Positions 49,996-58,933 of a stretch of DNA of 64,000 bases are shown piece by piece (position 1 is the stretch's first letter; the number at the start of each line of letters is the position of its first letter). The stretch covers positions 22,673 to 86,672 of the forward strand of contig CAZUPD010000016.1 in the NCBI GenBank assembly GCA_964621785.1, read 5' to 3'. The position numbers and the translations under genes are program-made. The stretch is from JACKDW01 sp964621785. Lineage in GTDB: Bacteria; Myxococcota_A; Polyangia; Nannocystales; Nannocystaceae. The notes under the pieces are model-generated. The model did not search any database. It was given only the letters and a program-made list of their open reading frames with translations, and was not told the origin of the DNA.

Positions 49996-51938
49996 TCCTA
50001 AAACTCAGCCGAAGGGGAAACCTCATCGGGCTAGAGGGTGCACATATGGCCTGCGCCGGGCCGCTTTGCCGAGTACTGACGGCCGACGGTGCGACGAGTA
50101 TCTGTTTTTCGGGACATGAGTTGCTCGAGGTTCCGAGGACCAACCGAGTCGTCCTCCTCCACGCCGCCCGCGATGCGGAGTTCCTCAACCTGGTACGCCC
50201 AGTGGTCGCAGAGCACGAACTCCGGGTATTCGTGTGGCTGGATGTCGGGGACCGGGCGACGCTGCGGCAGCAAGCACCGGATTTTCTAGATTGGATGCAG
50301 CAGACGATCGATGTACCTGCATTTTTACCGGAGTACGCGACGAAGGCCCTGGCGCGAGCGCTGCACGATGGAGCGTGTATCACTTGGGAGGGGCCCCCAC
50401 TAGCGGATGTCGTGCCCCCGGGGATCGTGTGGCTGAAAGAGGGCATGAGCACCCACGACGCGACAGTTGCGATGGAAAACGGCCCCGTCGTGATGTCGCG
50501 TATGAGTGTGGCGGGCGAACGGCGGCTGGTAACCCTCTATCAAGAACTCGAACGCAAACACGGGGTGATTTGGGATGAGCCTGTTTCGCTCATCGCGGGT
50601 GCGGAGCGGATTATCGTTCCTGCGCTCGATTGGGAGCTGGCAAGCCATTGGCTCAGAAATCAGGATGCTCCCAGACTCGCGGCGGCGCGGCTCGATCTCA
50701 ACCCAGTTGTACTTGCAAATATTACTGGGCGGGAACCTCCTGCCGTATTTCGAGCACATCTCTACGTTGACGAGAGTCGTCGCACAACGGGACCGCTCCC
50801 CCCTCCAACAGCATCCAGGGCATGGGAACAGCTCTACAACATCTGTCAGCGACACCCAAACGAGAGCATCGACATGCTCCTCGAACGTCCCGCGGAAGCC
50901 CCGGGACTTGTTCCACAACTCCTCCCAAAGTTCTCTTCTTCGGGAAATAGCCGTTATTATACGATTTCAGGAGCTTCGGGAAGTGGGCGCCGATCCGAGT
51001 GCCGACTGCTTGCAAAAGCGCTTGAAGGACGTCGATTGGTGATCCCGGGCTTCCACCATGAATACGCTGAGCTCGCGCAACGAGGGCCAATCAAGGATGC
51101 TCGCTGGCTCACCCCTTGCGCCTGTGGGCTTGCAGCAATTCGTTTTGGGCACTCGCACGACGTGCGGTGGGGTTCGGAGCTGATTGCGTTCGTACGACTC
51201 GTCGAGTCGGCGACGGAGCGACAGGCAAACAACCGCGATCTACGAGACGCCCTTCAAGCAATCACACCTCGTCAGCGAATTTCTCCGAGCGAGTCACAGA
51301 TTCGAGCAATCGAACAGCTCACGAGTGCATGTCTGCGTCAGCTTCGGCATCAACTCGGGGCTTGCCTCTTCCTCGCCTCTGACGACGATTACTACGAGCA
51401 AGATCCTCTCCAACAACTCGCCGAGGATGCAGGAGTCGATGTCCTACGATGGCGGCCACTACTTCGCCCCGGACACGTCAATCTACACGATATACCTGTT
51501 ATCGACCCACTCGATCCAAAAAAACAAGGGTCAGGTTTGGATTTTTTTCGCCAGCTAACCGCCCATCGGATCAACTTACTAGCATTGCCAGTCCCACCAA
51601 TTCCCAACGCGGTCATTGATCGCCTCGCACTTGTATCTGGCGGGCGCCCCTCCGCCTTTCTCAACAGCCTCGGGGAGCTCGCACGCTTTAGTGCGGTATC
51701 TACAGACGAGCAACTCACCTGGAGCGAGCACCATCTCAAAACCCAGACTTCTTCGCTGATTCGATACTTGCACGAACCACTCATACTCCAACTCAAGTCA
51801 CTGCTGGATGAAACGGTCACCTCTATCGCGAACTGGTCGATACTGAATGATATTTATCTATTCCGCTACCCCACACCGGACGGCGGCTTTCGACTCCTGC
51901 CCCACCCACTGCTGATCGACTACCTCGAGCAGGCGTAA
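49929..51938 (+). CDS. NTPase-like protein with degenerate P-loop (second of a pair)
   Basis: A 669-residue protein whose C-terminal half is a paralog of the preceding ATPase: ISGASGSGRRSECRLLAKAL stands where Walker A should be but lacks the Lys; later come DIPV, LDFFRQLTAHRI, VSGGRPSAFLNSL and the ending LLPHPLLIDYL. The N-terminal 270 residues are a separate region: LLHAARDAEFLNLVRPVVAE, LRVFVWLDVGD and APDFLDWMQQTI, a segment I loosely recall from myxobacterial proteins with unclear role. Start ATG at 49929 overlaps the first gene; no good later start was seen. The 3' half is nearer 50% GC than its surroundings, suggesting separate ancestry. Confidence 0.7.
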   Translation: MVPPPPAADAHADPTWLERVQLILKLSRRGNLIGLEGAHMACAGPLCRVLTADGATSICFSGHELLEVPRTNRVVLLHAARDAEFLNLVRPVVAEHELRVFVWLDVGDRATLRQQAPDFLDWMQQTIDVPAFLPEYATKALARALHDGACITWEGPPLADVVPPGIVWLKEGMSTHDATVAMENGPVVMSRMSVAGERRLVTLYQELERKHGVIWDEPVSLIAGAERIIVPALDWELASHWLRNQDAPRLAAARLDLNPVVLANITGREPPAVFRAHLYVDESRRTTGPLPPPTASRAWEQLYNICQRHPNESIDMLLERPAEAPGLVPQLLPKFSSSGNSRYYTISGASGSGRRSECRLLAKALEGRRLVIPGFHHEYAELAQRGPIKDARWLTPCACGLAAIRFGHSHDVRWGSELIAFVRLVESATERQANNRDLRDALQAITPRQRISPSESQIRAIEQLTSACLRQLRHQLGACLFLASDDDYYEQDPLQQLAEDAGVDVLRWRPLLRPGHVNLHDIPVIDPLDPKKQGSGLDFFRQLTAHRINLLALPVPPIPNAVIDRLALVSGGRPSAFLNSLGELARFSAVSTDEQLTWSEHHLKTQTSSLIRYLHEPLILQLKSLLDETVTSIANWSILNDIYLFRYPTPDGGFRLLPHPLLIDYLEQA

Positions 51939-51967
51939 GCAGACCCTTTTAAAATTTGTACTTGCAT

Positions 51968-52561
51968 TTATATTTCTGTCGGTAGCAACGCCATCCGGAC
52001 CGCAAGCGCCACGAGCACCTCTCGCTGTTGCTCAGGCGTCGGCAGGCCTTTGAGTGAACCGTCGAGGCGCAGTGTTGCGTAGCCGTGGAGCATCGACCAC
52101 ATCCCGATCCCTCGTGCCTTGAGGACTGCGGGGTCGTTCCCGATCACCCCTGCGCGGGCGATCCGGGCGATGACCTTGCCCATCGCCTGGTCGCGTAGCT
52201 CCTGGAGGGTTCGGTAGCGGTCTTCGTCGTAGAACAGCCGCGACATCATCAGCCGGTAGCAACCTGCGTTGGCCCGCGCATACTCGAGATAGACTTCGGC
52301 GCTGTCTTTGAGCTGCACATCGACCGGATCGTCGTGGGCGACTTCGTCGAGTTGATCGCTCAGTGCGTGCCAGCCGACCTCTGCGCAGGCTGCCAGCAAA
52401 CCGGGTTTGTCGCCGAAGTGGTGGTAAGGGGCACCCGAAGACAGGCCCGCACGTCGGGCGACCTCCCGGATCGAGAGGTCTTCCGGGTGGTCCCTGTGCA
52501 ACAGGTTCAGCGCGCACTCGACGAGTCGCGTTCGCGCTCCGGATGACGACTTCTCCATCAC
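51968..52561 (-). CDS. TetR-family transcriptional repressor
   Basis: A 197-residue TetR-type regulator. The N-terminal helix-turn-helix is clear: RLVECALNLLHRDHPEDLSI, REVARRAGLSSGAPYHHFGDKPGLLAAC, the family signature around YHHF. The C-terminal ligand-binding part, with VYLEYARANAGCYRLMMSRLF, resembles the WHG/TetR_C_33 type. Two Met codons open the gene; the first is annotated. It is divergent from an SDR gene, and two 15-bp operator-like palindromes lie between them (52624-52660), so it probably represses both genes until its ligand binds. Confidence 0.93.
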   Translation of the reverse strand: MMEKSSSGARTRLVECALNLLHRDHPEDLSIREVARRAGLSSGAPYHHFGDKPGLLAACAEVGWHALSDQLDEVAHDDPVDVQLKDSAEVYLEYARANAGCYRLMMSRLFYDEDRYRTLQELRDQAMGKVIARIARAGVIGNDPAVLKARGIGMWSMLHGYATLRLDGSLKGLPTPEQQREVLVALAVRMALLPTEI

Positions 52562-52623
52562 AAGGGCATGTCTCAGGGCTGTGCGGTGATCAAGTATCCG
52601 CTTGCGGTCTTCGAGTTCATGGG

Positions 52624-52660
52624 CTAAGCACTGCTCAGTCCATGTCTAAGCAGTGCTTAG
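52624..52660. promoter_or_regulatory. Pair of TetR operator-like palindromes
   Basis: CTAAGCACTGCTCAG at 52624-52638 and CTAAGCAGTGCTTAG at 52646-52660 are near-perfect 15-bp palindromes on the pattern CTAAGCA-N-TGCTTAG, starting 22 bp apart, about two helical turns. They lie between the divergent TetR and SDR genes. Confidence 0.75.
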
Positions 52661-52696
52661 TCATGGAGCTCTGCAATCAACCACACAAAATTGCCC

Positions 52697-53743
52697 ATGT
52701 CTAGCCACATCGCATCTCACTACTCCGAACTCGTCGCATCTCTCCCCCGCCTCGAAGGTCGGACCGTTGCCGTCACCGGCTGCACCAGCGGCACTGGGCG
52801 TGTCTTCGCTCGCACGTGCGGCTCACTCGGAGCTCGGGTCGTGATGCTCAACCGCACCTCGTCGCGCGCCGAGGAAGCGCTCGCGGCATTGCTCGGTGAG
52901 GGCATCGACGCCGTCCATGTACCCTGCGACCTGCAGAGTTTTGCCAGCGTGCAACAGGCCGCCGAACCGCTCCGGCAGGCCTGTCCCGAAGGACTGGACG
53001 TGTTGTGCAACAACGCCGGCGTCATGGGCTTGCCCGACCGCGCGACGGCGGATGGCTGCGACGTCCAGATGCAGACCAATCACCTCTCGCACTTTCTCCT
53101 CACCTCGCTCGCGTGGCCGCTGCTCGAGACCGCTGCCCGCGAGCGCGGCGAGGCCAGAGTCGTCAATCACTCGAGCGGCGCGCGGCGGGGTCCCCCTTTG
53201 AAAGCCGGGTATCTCGAGAAGCGGGGCGGCGACTTGGGGGGCGACGGCTTCCCGGGTTTCGGCCGCTGGCGGCGGTATCAGCAATCCAAACTCGCCAATT
53301 TGTTGTTTACCTACGCACTCCACGACCGTGTTGCCAGCACGCGCCCGGACTGTGGCGTCAAAGTTCTGTGCGCCCACCCGGGCCCGACCAACAGCGGACT
53401 GCAAGCCAAGACCTCCCACGCCGGGGGCAACCGCCTGCTCGACCGACTGATCCTGTGGCGAACCATGCGGGTGGCCCACAGTGTCGAGGACGGCACCATG
53501 GGCCTGCTGCGAGCATCGTGCGAACCAGGTGTGACCAGCGGAGAGTTCTACGGCCCCCGCGGCCGCGGGCAACCTGGGCCTGCACATCTTCTGCCGGCCG
53601 AGCGCAACAGCGAGGGAGAGCAACTGTTGTGGGAGACGAGTTTGGCCACGACCGGCCTCAACGACTTCTTCGCTTCCGCGAGTCGAGTCGTCGCCCGAGA
53701 GATTCCTGCGAAGAGTCCAACCAAATACGGACGCTTCGCCTAA
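52697..53743 (+). CDS. Short-chain dehydrogenase/reductase
   Basis: A 348-residue NAD(P)-dependent oxidoreductase of the SDR superfamily, closest in layout to retinol dehydrogenase/WWOX-like reductases. Cofactor motif VAVTGCTSGTGRVFA, structural NNAG in LCNNAGVMGL, active-site Ser in VVNHSSGARRG and the YxxxK pair in YQQSKLANLLFT. After it, AHPGPTNSGL. The first two codons of the open frame (TTG CCC) precede the ATG at 52697, taken as the start. Its substrate is probably what the neighbouring TetR senses. The stop is followed by a short inverted repeat, TTGTAT/ATACAA at 53749-53764. Confidence 0.9.
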   Translation: MSSHIASHYSELVASLPRLEGRTVAVTGCTSGTGRVFARTCGSLGARVVMLNRTSSRAEEALAALLGEGIDAVHVPCDLQSFASVQQAAEPLRQACPEGLDVLCNNAGVMGLPDRATADGCDVQMQTNHLSHFLLTSLAWPLLETAARERGEARVVNHSSGARRGPPLKAGYLEKRGGDLGGDGFPGFGRWRRYQQSKLANLLFTYALHDRVASTRPDCGVKVLCAHPGPTNSGLQAKTSHAGGNRLLDRLILWRTMRVAHSVEDGTMGLLRASCEPGVTSGEFYGPRGRGQPGPAHLLPAERNSEGEQLLWETSLATTGLNDFFASASRVVAREIPAKSPTKYGRFA

Positions 53744-53782
53744 ACAAGTTGTATCTCCATACAATCTCTGAAGGCCATCGCC

Positions 53783-55552
53783 TCAACTCGGGCGCCGTTT
53801 CCGTCGCCACCCCACAGCCGCCATCACCACGAGCCACCAAGCCTCTGAGCCAGACGTACTTCGACAGCCGCAACCGCTCTCATCTGTGGTCGCCCCGCCC
53901 GTGCTCGTTGCGTCGCCGGTCGAACTGCTCCCATACCCTCCCCACGGCCCACCGGGCTCACCCGTCTCACCGGTACCGCCCTCGAGCGGTGGCCAGCCGT
54001 GGGCGATGTTCCACTGGCGCAGCATGTCGTCGACAATTGATGTATTATCAACTAATATCTGGGGCGCGCCTTCGAGGAGTGTCTGCTGGACCTCCATCAC
54101 CCACGGCATCTCATTGGGAAACGCGGGCCACCCCTCGCCCGCCGGGATGAAGACTTCGCGGCCGTCGGGTAGCGTCACCACCGAGTCGTCGGTCTCCCAC
54201 GGCTCGCCACACAGGTAATCGCGGGTTGCCGTGCGAACGTTGGCGACCTCGGCGAGCATCGGATTTTGCTGGAACATCGGGTCTTGGGTCATCTCGTGTC
54301 CGGAGATCGTTGTGTACAACCGCGTCAAGTAGGGCCATGTCTCGAGCAAATCGACCGCGTGCATTCCCGGTGCGATCACTCGTTCATCTAAATCGGCCGC
54401 AAACCCGCTGCCATCGCCCCATATATCCTGATCGATCTGGTCTTCGAAACAACTCAGACAGCCGTAAAAATCCTCCGGAGTCAGCCCCTCCGGCACGGGA
54501 ATATGCTTTTGCAACAATCCCTCGACCAGTGGAAAAAAATTGAAGCACTGACTTCCACCACAGTTGGCCAATCCTTGTAGCGTCAACTGATCGACCGCTG
54601 CGACCGCATCCATCCCGACAAACACACCTGCGTCCCACGTTTCGGTATAGACCCCAAAGGTGTTGACCACCCCGGACGTGCCCGCGTACTCGGTGACAAA
54701 CGCCCGTCCGTCGGCCATAAACGCATCCACGGCCTTGGTGATCACGGCCTTGTAATTATCGGCGAAGTTGAGCCAATCGATCTTGAGCGGGTTGACGAGA
54801 ACGTGGCGGTAGTTGGTCGGGACCGTCCGCGCGTTGCCGAGGAAAAATGCACGTACATCCATATCATCGGCGGCGGCGATCCGGGTCAACCGCAGCGGGA
54901 CACACGGCTCGGTCCCGTCGAACCGCAACACAACAGGATGAATTTCCGCGACCTCGGCTTCGTGATGAAGCTTGAACGCGGCGAACAAAAACCCCTCGTC
55001 GAGATACTCTTGAATGATCGGCTCGGCCGCAGGATCCTGTGTATAGCCATTTTCTCCGAGCCAGGTCATCACATCGGCAGCCGAATCATCGCTGAGCACG
55101 GTAATTTCAAAGGCCCCGACAACATCCTGAAACTCGATATCCGGCGGCGACGGGGAGCCACTATCGAATTTGACCGAAAAGCCATTTCCGCCGTCGTCGT
55201 CCGGGTCGACACAGAAATTGTTGTTGAGGCCGTAGGTCGGGACGGTCGCCCGCAACAGCGCTTGAAACAGCGGGTCTGATCCGACGGAAAACTCGGGAAC
55301 CGCTGTCAGCGGGACCAACCACGCAAACGCGTCGGCGTCGGTTTCGGGGTCGTACTGGATCTGAATGTGGGCCTCGACCGAGGTCGCGTCGATGACAAAT
55401 AGAATGTTCTCACCGGTTTGGTCGACCGGTACCCCCTGAACACCATCGCAAAATGTCCCCCCACAGGCTGCGGCTTCCGTCGGCATCAGAGCCCCGAAAC
55501 CGGTCAATGTAAGCGCAATGATTGTATGGCGGACGATCGGCGAGGCGTTCAT
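53783..55552 (-). CDS. DUF2330 protein with MYXO-CTERM-like signal (copy 1)
   Basis: A 589-residue exported protein. The signal peptide ends near TEAAACGGTFCDG, the family's Cys-rich start. DUF2330 phrases follow: VDQTGENILFVIDATSVEAH, DAFAWLVPLTAVPEFSVGSD, VPTYGLNNNFC, WLGENGYTQDP, EYLDEGFLFAAFKL, VVLRFDGTEPCVPLRLT. A Gly/Thr/Ser linker leads to a C-terminal sorting signal: GCGCRST, a hydrophobic stretch, and an Arg-rich end WRRKRRPS, which matches MYXO-CTERM anchoring. A closely related gene lies 94 bp upstream. Role unknown; the family is frequent on myxobacterial surfaces. Confidence 0.88.
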   Translation of the reverse strand: MNASPIVRHTIIALTLTGFGALMPTEAAACGGTFCDGVQGVPVDQTGENILFVIDATSVEAHIQIQYDPETDADAFAWLVPLTAVPEFSVGSDPLFQALLRATVPTYGLNNNFCVDPDDDGGNGFSVKFDSGSPSPPDIEFQDVVGAFEITVLSDDSAADVMTWLGENGYTQDPAAEPIIQEYLDEGFLFAAFKLHHEAEVAEIHPVVLRFDGTEPCVPLRLTRIAAADDMDVRAFFLGNARTVPTNYRHVLVNPLKIDWLNFADNYKAVITKAVDAFMADGRAFVTEYAGTSGVVNTFGVYTETWDAGVFVGMDAVAAVDQLTLQGLANCGGSQCFNFFPLVEGLLQKHIPVPEGLTPEDFYGCLSCFEDQIDQDIWGDGSGFAADLDERVIAPGMHAVDLLETWPYLTRLYTTISGHEMTQDPMFQQNPMLAEVANVRTATRDYLCGEPWETDDSVVTLPDGREVFIPAGEGWPAFPNEMPWVMEVQQTLLEGAPQILVDNTSIVDDMLRQWNIAHGWPPLEGGTGETGEPGGPWGGYGSSSTGDATSTGGATTDESGCGCRSTSGSEAWWLVVMAAVGWRRKRRPS

Positions 55553-55646
55553 GGGCAGCTCCTCGGCGATGGTAACAGTTTTAGCAGCGAAGCGACGAGA
55601 ACCCCCTAGGGCTCACCCAGGGTTTTCGCGGCCCGACCCACCCGAG

Positions 55647-57446
55647 CTACACCTCGCCTCGCCGCGATCTTAAAAGACCGAGGAGGCCGGCCAGACTCAG
55701 CAGCGCCCATCCGTTTTCATCACCCTGACTTGTGCATGCACAACCAGATCCATCGACCGCCGAGCCGGTTGTTGTCGCTACTCCGGTGGTGCCGGTCGAC
55801 CCTCCGGTGGTCCATGGCCCTCCCGGATCGCCCGAGCCTGCTGTGGTCTCTGTACCCCCGGTATCGGTCCCGGACTCTCCACCTGTCGTCCCCGCCCCTG
55901 CCGGCCAGTTGTGGGCCGCGTTCCAGGCTTCGAGCATACTGTCGATAATCGGTGCATTATCAACCAACACCTGGGGCGCGCCCTCGAGGGCGGCAGCTTG
56001 CACCTCTAACTCCCACGGCATCTCGTCGGGAAACTCAGGCCATGGGTCGCCGTCGGGAATAAAGACTTCTCGACCGTCGGGCAGGGTTACGACCGAGTCG
56101 CCATCGTCGTATGGTTCATCGCACAGGTAGTCGCGGACCGCCGTGCGGATGTTGGGAACGTCCGGCAGTGACGGGTTTTGGTGAAACATCGGGTCGACGG
56201 TCATCTCGTGCCCCGAAATTGTGGTGTACATCCGGGTGAGGTACGGCCAAGTCTCGAGCAGATTGACCGCGTGCATACCCGGGGCAATCACACGCTCGTC
56301 GAGATCGAGGGAAAACCCGCTGCCGTCCCCCCAGGCGTCGGTGTCGATGAGCTCTTCAAAACATTCGAGGCACTCGTAAAAGTCGCCAGCCTCGAGACCG
56401 TCGGGGACCGGGACGTGCTGCCCGACCAACCCCTCGATCAAGGGATGAGCGTAGAAGCACTCGCCGCCGCCACACTGCATCAATTGTTGCTGCTGCAAAG
56501 TTTCGACGACATCGATCGCCGGCAATCCCACAAACGCACTCGCATCCCATTGCGGACGGTAGACCGCGGCGTCGTTGACCACCGCCGACGTACCGGCATA
56601 CTCGGTCACAAACGCCCGCCCCTCGGCCATAAACGCGTCGACCGCGAGGGTGATGACTTCTTTGTAGTTGTCAGCGAAGTTGAGCCAGTCGAGCTTGAGC
56701 GGGTTGACGAGTACGTGGCGGTAATTGGTCGGAACGGTGCGGTTGTTGCCGAGAAAAAATGCACGTACATCCATATCTTCGGCGGCTGCAATTCGCGTCA
56801 ACCGCAGGGGAACACAGGCCTCGTCGCTGTCAAACCGCAGAACCACCGGGTGAATGTCCGAAACCTCGGCACTGTTGTGGAGCTTGAAGGCGGCAAACAG
56901 ATGACCCTCGTCGAGATACTCCTGCAAAATGGGTTCGGCTTCGGGATCCTGTGTATAGCCATTGTCTCCGAGCCACATCATCAGGTCGGCGGCCGAGTCG
57001 TCGGTCAGAACCGTGACTTCAAATGCACCGACAACCTCCTGGACAACGATATCCGGCCCGGGGTTCGACGAGCCCGCGTCGGGATCCGACAAGAACGCGC
57101 CACCGGTCGACGTCGGAAGTGAACAAAAATTGTTGTTGAGACCATAGGTCGGCACCGTCCCCTGCAGCAGGGCCTGAAACAGGGGATCCGAACCGACGCT
57201 GAACTCGGGCACCGCGGTCAGCGGGATAAGCCAGGCAAATTCTGCAGCTTCGCTGTCAGGGTCGTATTGGATCTGGATATGGGCCTCGACCGCGGTCGCG
57301 TCGATGACAAACAGGATGTTCTCACCCGTCTGATCGACCGGCATGCCCGGCCCGTCGCAAAACGTACCCCCGCAGGCATCCGCAGTCTGGGGTAGGGCCC
57401 AAAGAACACATGCTGTTACTGCTGAAAAAAGAACTTTTCGAGTCAT
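55647..57446 (-). CDS. DUF2330 protein with MYXO-CTERM-like signal (copy 2)
   Basis: A 599-residue paralog of the next gene, with the same order of features: signal peptide through TADACGGTFCDG, VDQTGENILFVIDATAVEAH, FAWLIPLTAVPEFSVGSD, VPTYGLNNNFC, WLGDNGYTQDP, EYLDEGHLFAAFKL, VVLRFDSDEACVPLRLT, and at the end GSGCACTSQGDENGWALL followed by a short hydrophobic stretch and RSRRGEV, a MYXO-CTERM-type signal. By eye they are very alike throughout, so the pair arose by tandem duplication. ATG at 57446 follows GGAGAGGA; the longer upstream frame was not used. The palindrome TGCACGTACA is at matching places in both (54848, 56760). Confidence 0.88.
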   Translation of the reverse strand: MTRKVLFSAVTACVLWALPQTADACGGTFCDGPGMPVDQTGENILFVIDATAVEAHIQIQYDPDSEAAEFAWLIPLTAVPEFSVGSDPLFQALLQGTVPTYGLNNNFCSLPTSTGGAFLSDPDAGSSNPGPDIVVQEVVGAFEVTVLTDDSAADLMMWLGDNGYTQDPEAEPILQEYLDEGHLFAAFKLHNSAEVSDIHPVVLRFDSDEACVPLRLTRIAAAEDMDVRAFFLGNNRTVPTNYRHVLVNPLKLDWLNFADNYKEVITLAVDAFMAEGRAFVTEYAGTSAVVNDAAVYRPQWDASAFVGLPAIDVVETLQQQQLMQCGGGECFYAHPLIEGLVGQHVPVPDGLEAGDFYECLECFEELIDTDAWGDGSGFSLDLDERVIAPGMHAVNLLETWPYLTRMYTTISGHEMTVDPMFHQNPSLPDVPNIRTAVRDYLCDEPYDDGDSVVTLPDGREVFIPDGDPWPEFPDEMPWELEVQAAALEGAPQVLVDNAPIIDSMLEAWNAAHNWPAGAGTTGGESGTDTGGTETTAGSGDPGGPWTTGGSTGTTGVATTTGSAVDGSGCACTSQGDENGWALLSLAGLLGLLRSRRGEV

Positions 57447-57697
57447 TGGGTCCTCTCCGCGGCCATCATAGCTAATAAAACTAAAATTCAAACTAAAAAA
57501 TCTAATCCTTTGCCAAATGCTGCGAAATCGCGCAGCAGAAATATCTCCGTTGTCGCCACCAAGAACTTGATGTATCCACATGCTTTTTTTTTCTGTGACC
57601 TCGCCAAGGTTCGCTCGACCTCAACATATCCCGAAAGACAGACACGTCGCTTTGTGTTCGACACCCGCTGCGCTCGACTCACCCGGGTGAGCCGTCG

Positions 57698-58657
57698 TTA
57701 CTTGTTTGCCGATGCGTCGAGAGAGTCCTCGCGTCGATGGGTTCGGATGGACGTTGCCCCGACATCGAGGAGTTGTGCGCGTCGTGACCCACGGCGCTTC
57801 ACCTCGACGGGAACCCCTTCGACGCCGGTGGCCACAAACCCGATCGTCAGGCGCTCGACAGCAAACACGACCTCAAACGCACCATTCGTGGCCAACGGCA
57901 ACAGCACGTCTGGACGCGGTGCCCACGTTGTGAGCGAAGTGAGCGGGCGGTGCTGCGAGCTGCCCACAACCGAGTCGAGTACACGACTGGATCGATGTGG
58001 TGTTGCAAGTACATCTATTTTTTCTCCGTCGCGCAGCTGCAGCGGTTGCGACGCTCGACGCAGTTCGGGATCCATGTTGTACGCCTCGATAAACCGCTGC
58101 CCGATCGCCTCCCGCATCGTCGGACTCCAGGCCGCCGCAGGTGCCAGCAGGCGAAACCCTCGCGCCCGCTCCCCCGTCAACACGGCCTCGAGACCGCGTT
58201 CGTAGTCGCAGTCGGGCGCCTGCCGGGCCTGGAGGGGCCGCGTGCCGCGGATGACCTCGAGCTGGGGACCGAGACGTGTCTCCCGCACAACTCCGACTTC
58301 GTGGACGTCGCTCGATCCGGCGTCGGCAAAAAACTCGACAAAGCGATAGCCTGACGCCTCGCGGAGCAACTTGACGGAGTTCGGAAGCAGACGGGCCGTG
58401 ACGAGCCGAGTCGCGCGTACGTGCTGCCATGTATCAACCTTTTGCATCTGCAACAATTCCCGGGCACGGCGTTGCATCCCCTGGTCAGAAAGGCCAAGGG
58501 CGATAAACGGTTTGCTCGTCGCCTTGCGAAACTTGACCCACTCGAGCTCGTTTCGCGCAACACACTCGGGATGAACGACCGCAACGGCCGTTTCCAGAAC
58601 CGCCGTACTCGGGCACGTAGATGTCAACAGCAGGGATAACACCTGGATACACAACAC
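57698..58657 (-). CDS. Uncharacterised exported protein
   Basis: A 319-residue protein with an N-terminal hydrophobic stretch (MLCIQVLSLLLTSTCPSTAV) that looks like a signal peptide; a Cys in it might be a lipobox but the fit is poor. The rest has mixed strands and helices with no domain I recognise; LQMQKVDTWQHVRATRL and YRFVEFFADAGSSDV are representative. No near neighbour points to a role. Two palindromes (58004, 58443) occur in its coding sequence and a third (58681) just upstream of its start. It stands between the DUF2330 pair and the SUKH gene, all on the same strand. Confidence 0.6.
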   Translation of the reverse strand: MLCIQVLSLLLTSTCPSTAVLETAVAVVHPECVARNELEWVKFRKATSKPFIALGLSDQGMQRRARELLQMQKVDTWQHVRATRLVTARLLPNSVKLLREASGYRFVEFFADAGSSDVHEVGVVRETRLGPQLEVIRGTRPLQARQAPDCDYERGLEAVLTGERARGFRLLAPAAAWSPTMREAIGQRFIEAYNMDPELRRASQPLQLRDGEKIDVLATPHRSSRVLDSVVGSSQHRPLTSLTTWAPRPDVLLPLATNGAFEVVFAVERLTIGFVATGVEGVPVEVKRRGSRRAQLLDVGATSIRTHRREDSLDASANK

Positions 58658-58933
58658 GGAAATATCCTCCTTGCCACAAATGCATCTGCAACAATCTAGA
58701 ATATTGTGCGATGTCGTGGCATAGAGGTTGTTCCCCTCACCGTAAAAAGGATCTCGCTACCAACAAATCTGTCTCTAGAAACATCAAAAAAATAGGTGAC
58801 TCGGACGTCGGCAGTCTCCGCCTTCGTCATATTTGATACAGCTTGTTGCACAACACGCCGGTATCGCGACACAACCGCTGTGCCCGGCCCCGCGGTGCTC
58901 GTGCGGCGTCGGGTCGTGCTGCCTCAGTCGGGT

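Noticed and set aside
56178..57122. Plus-strand frame of 314 codons
   Set aside because: It mirrors the DUF2330 gene on the minus strand, and a shorter twin occurs opposite the paralog, as expected of a shadow.
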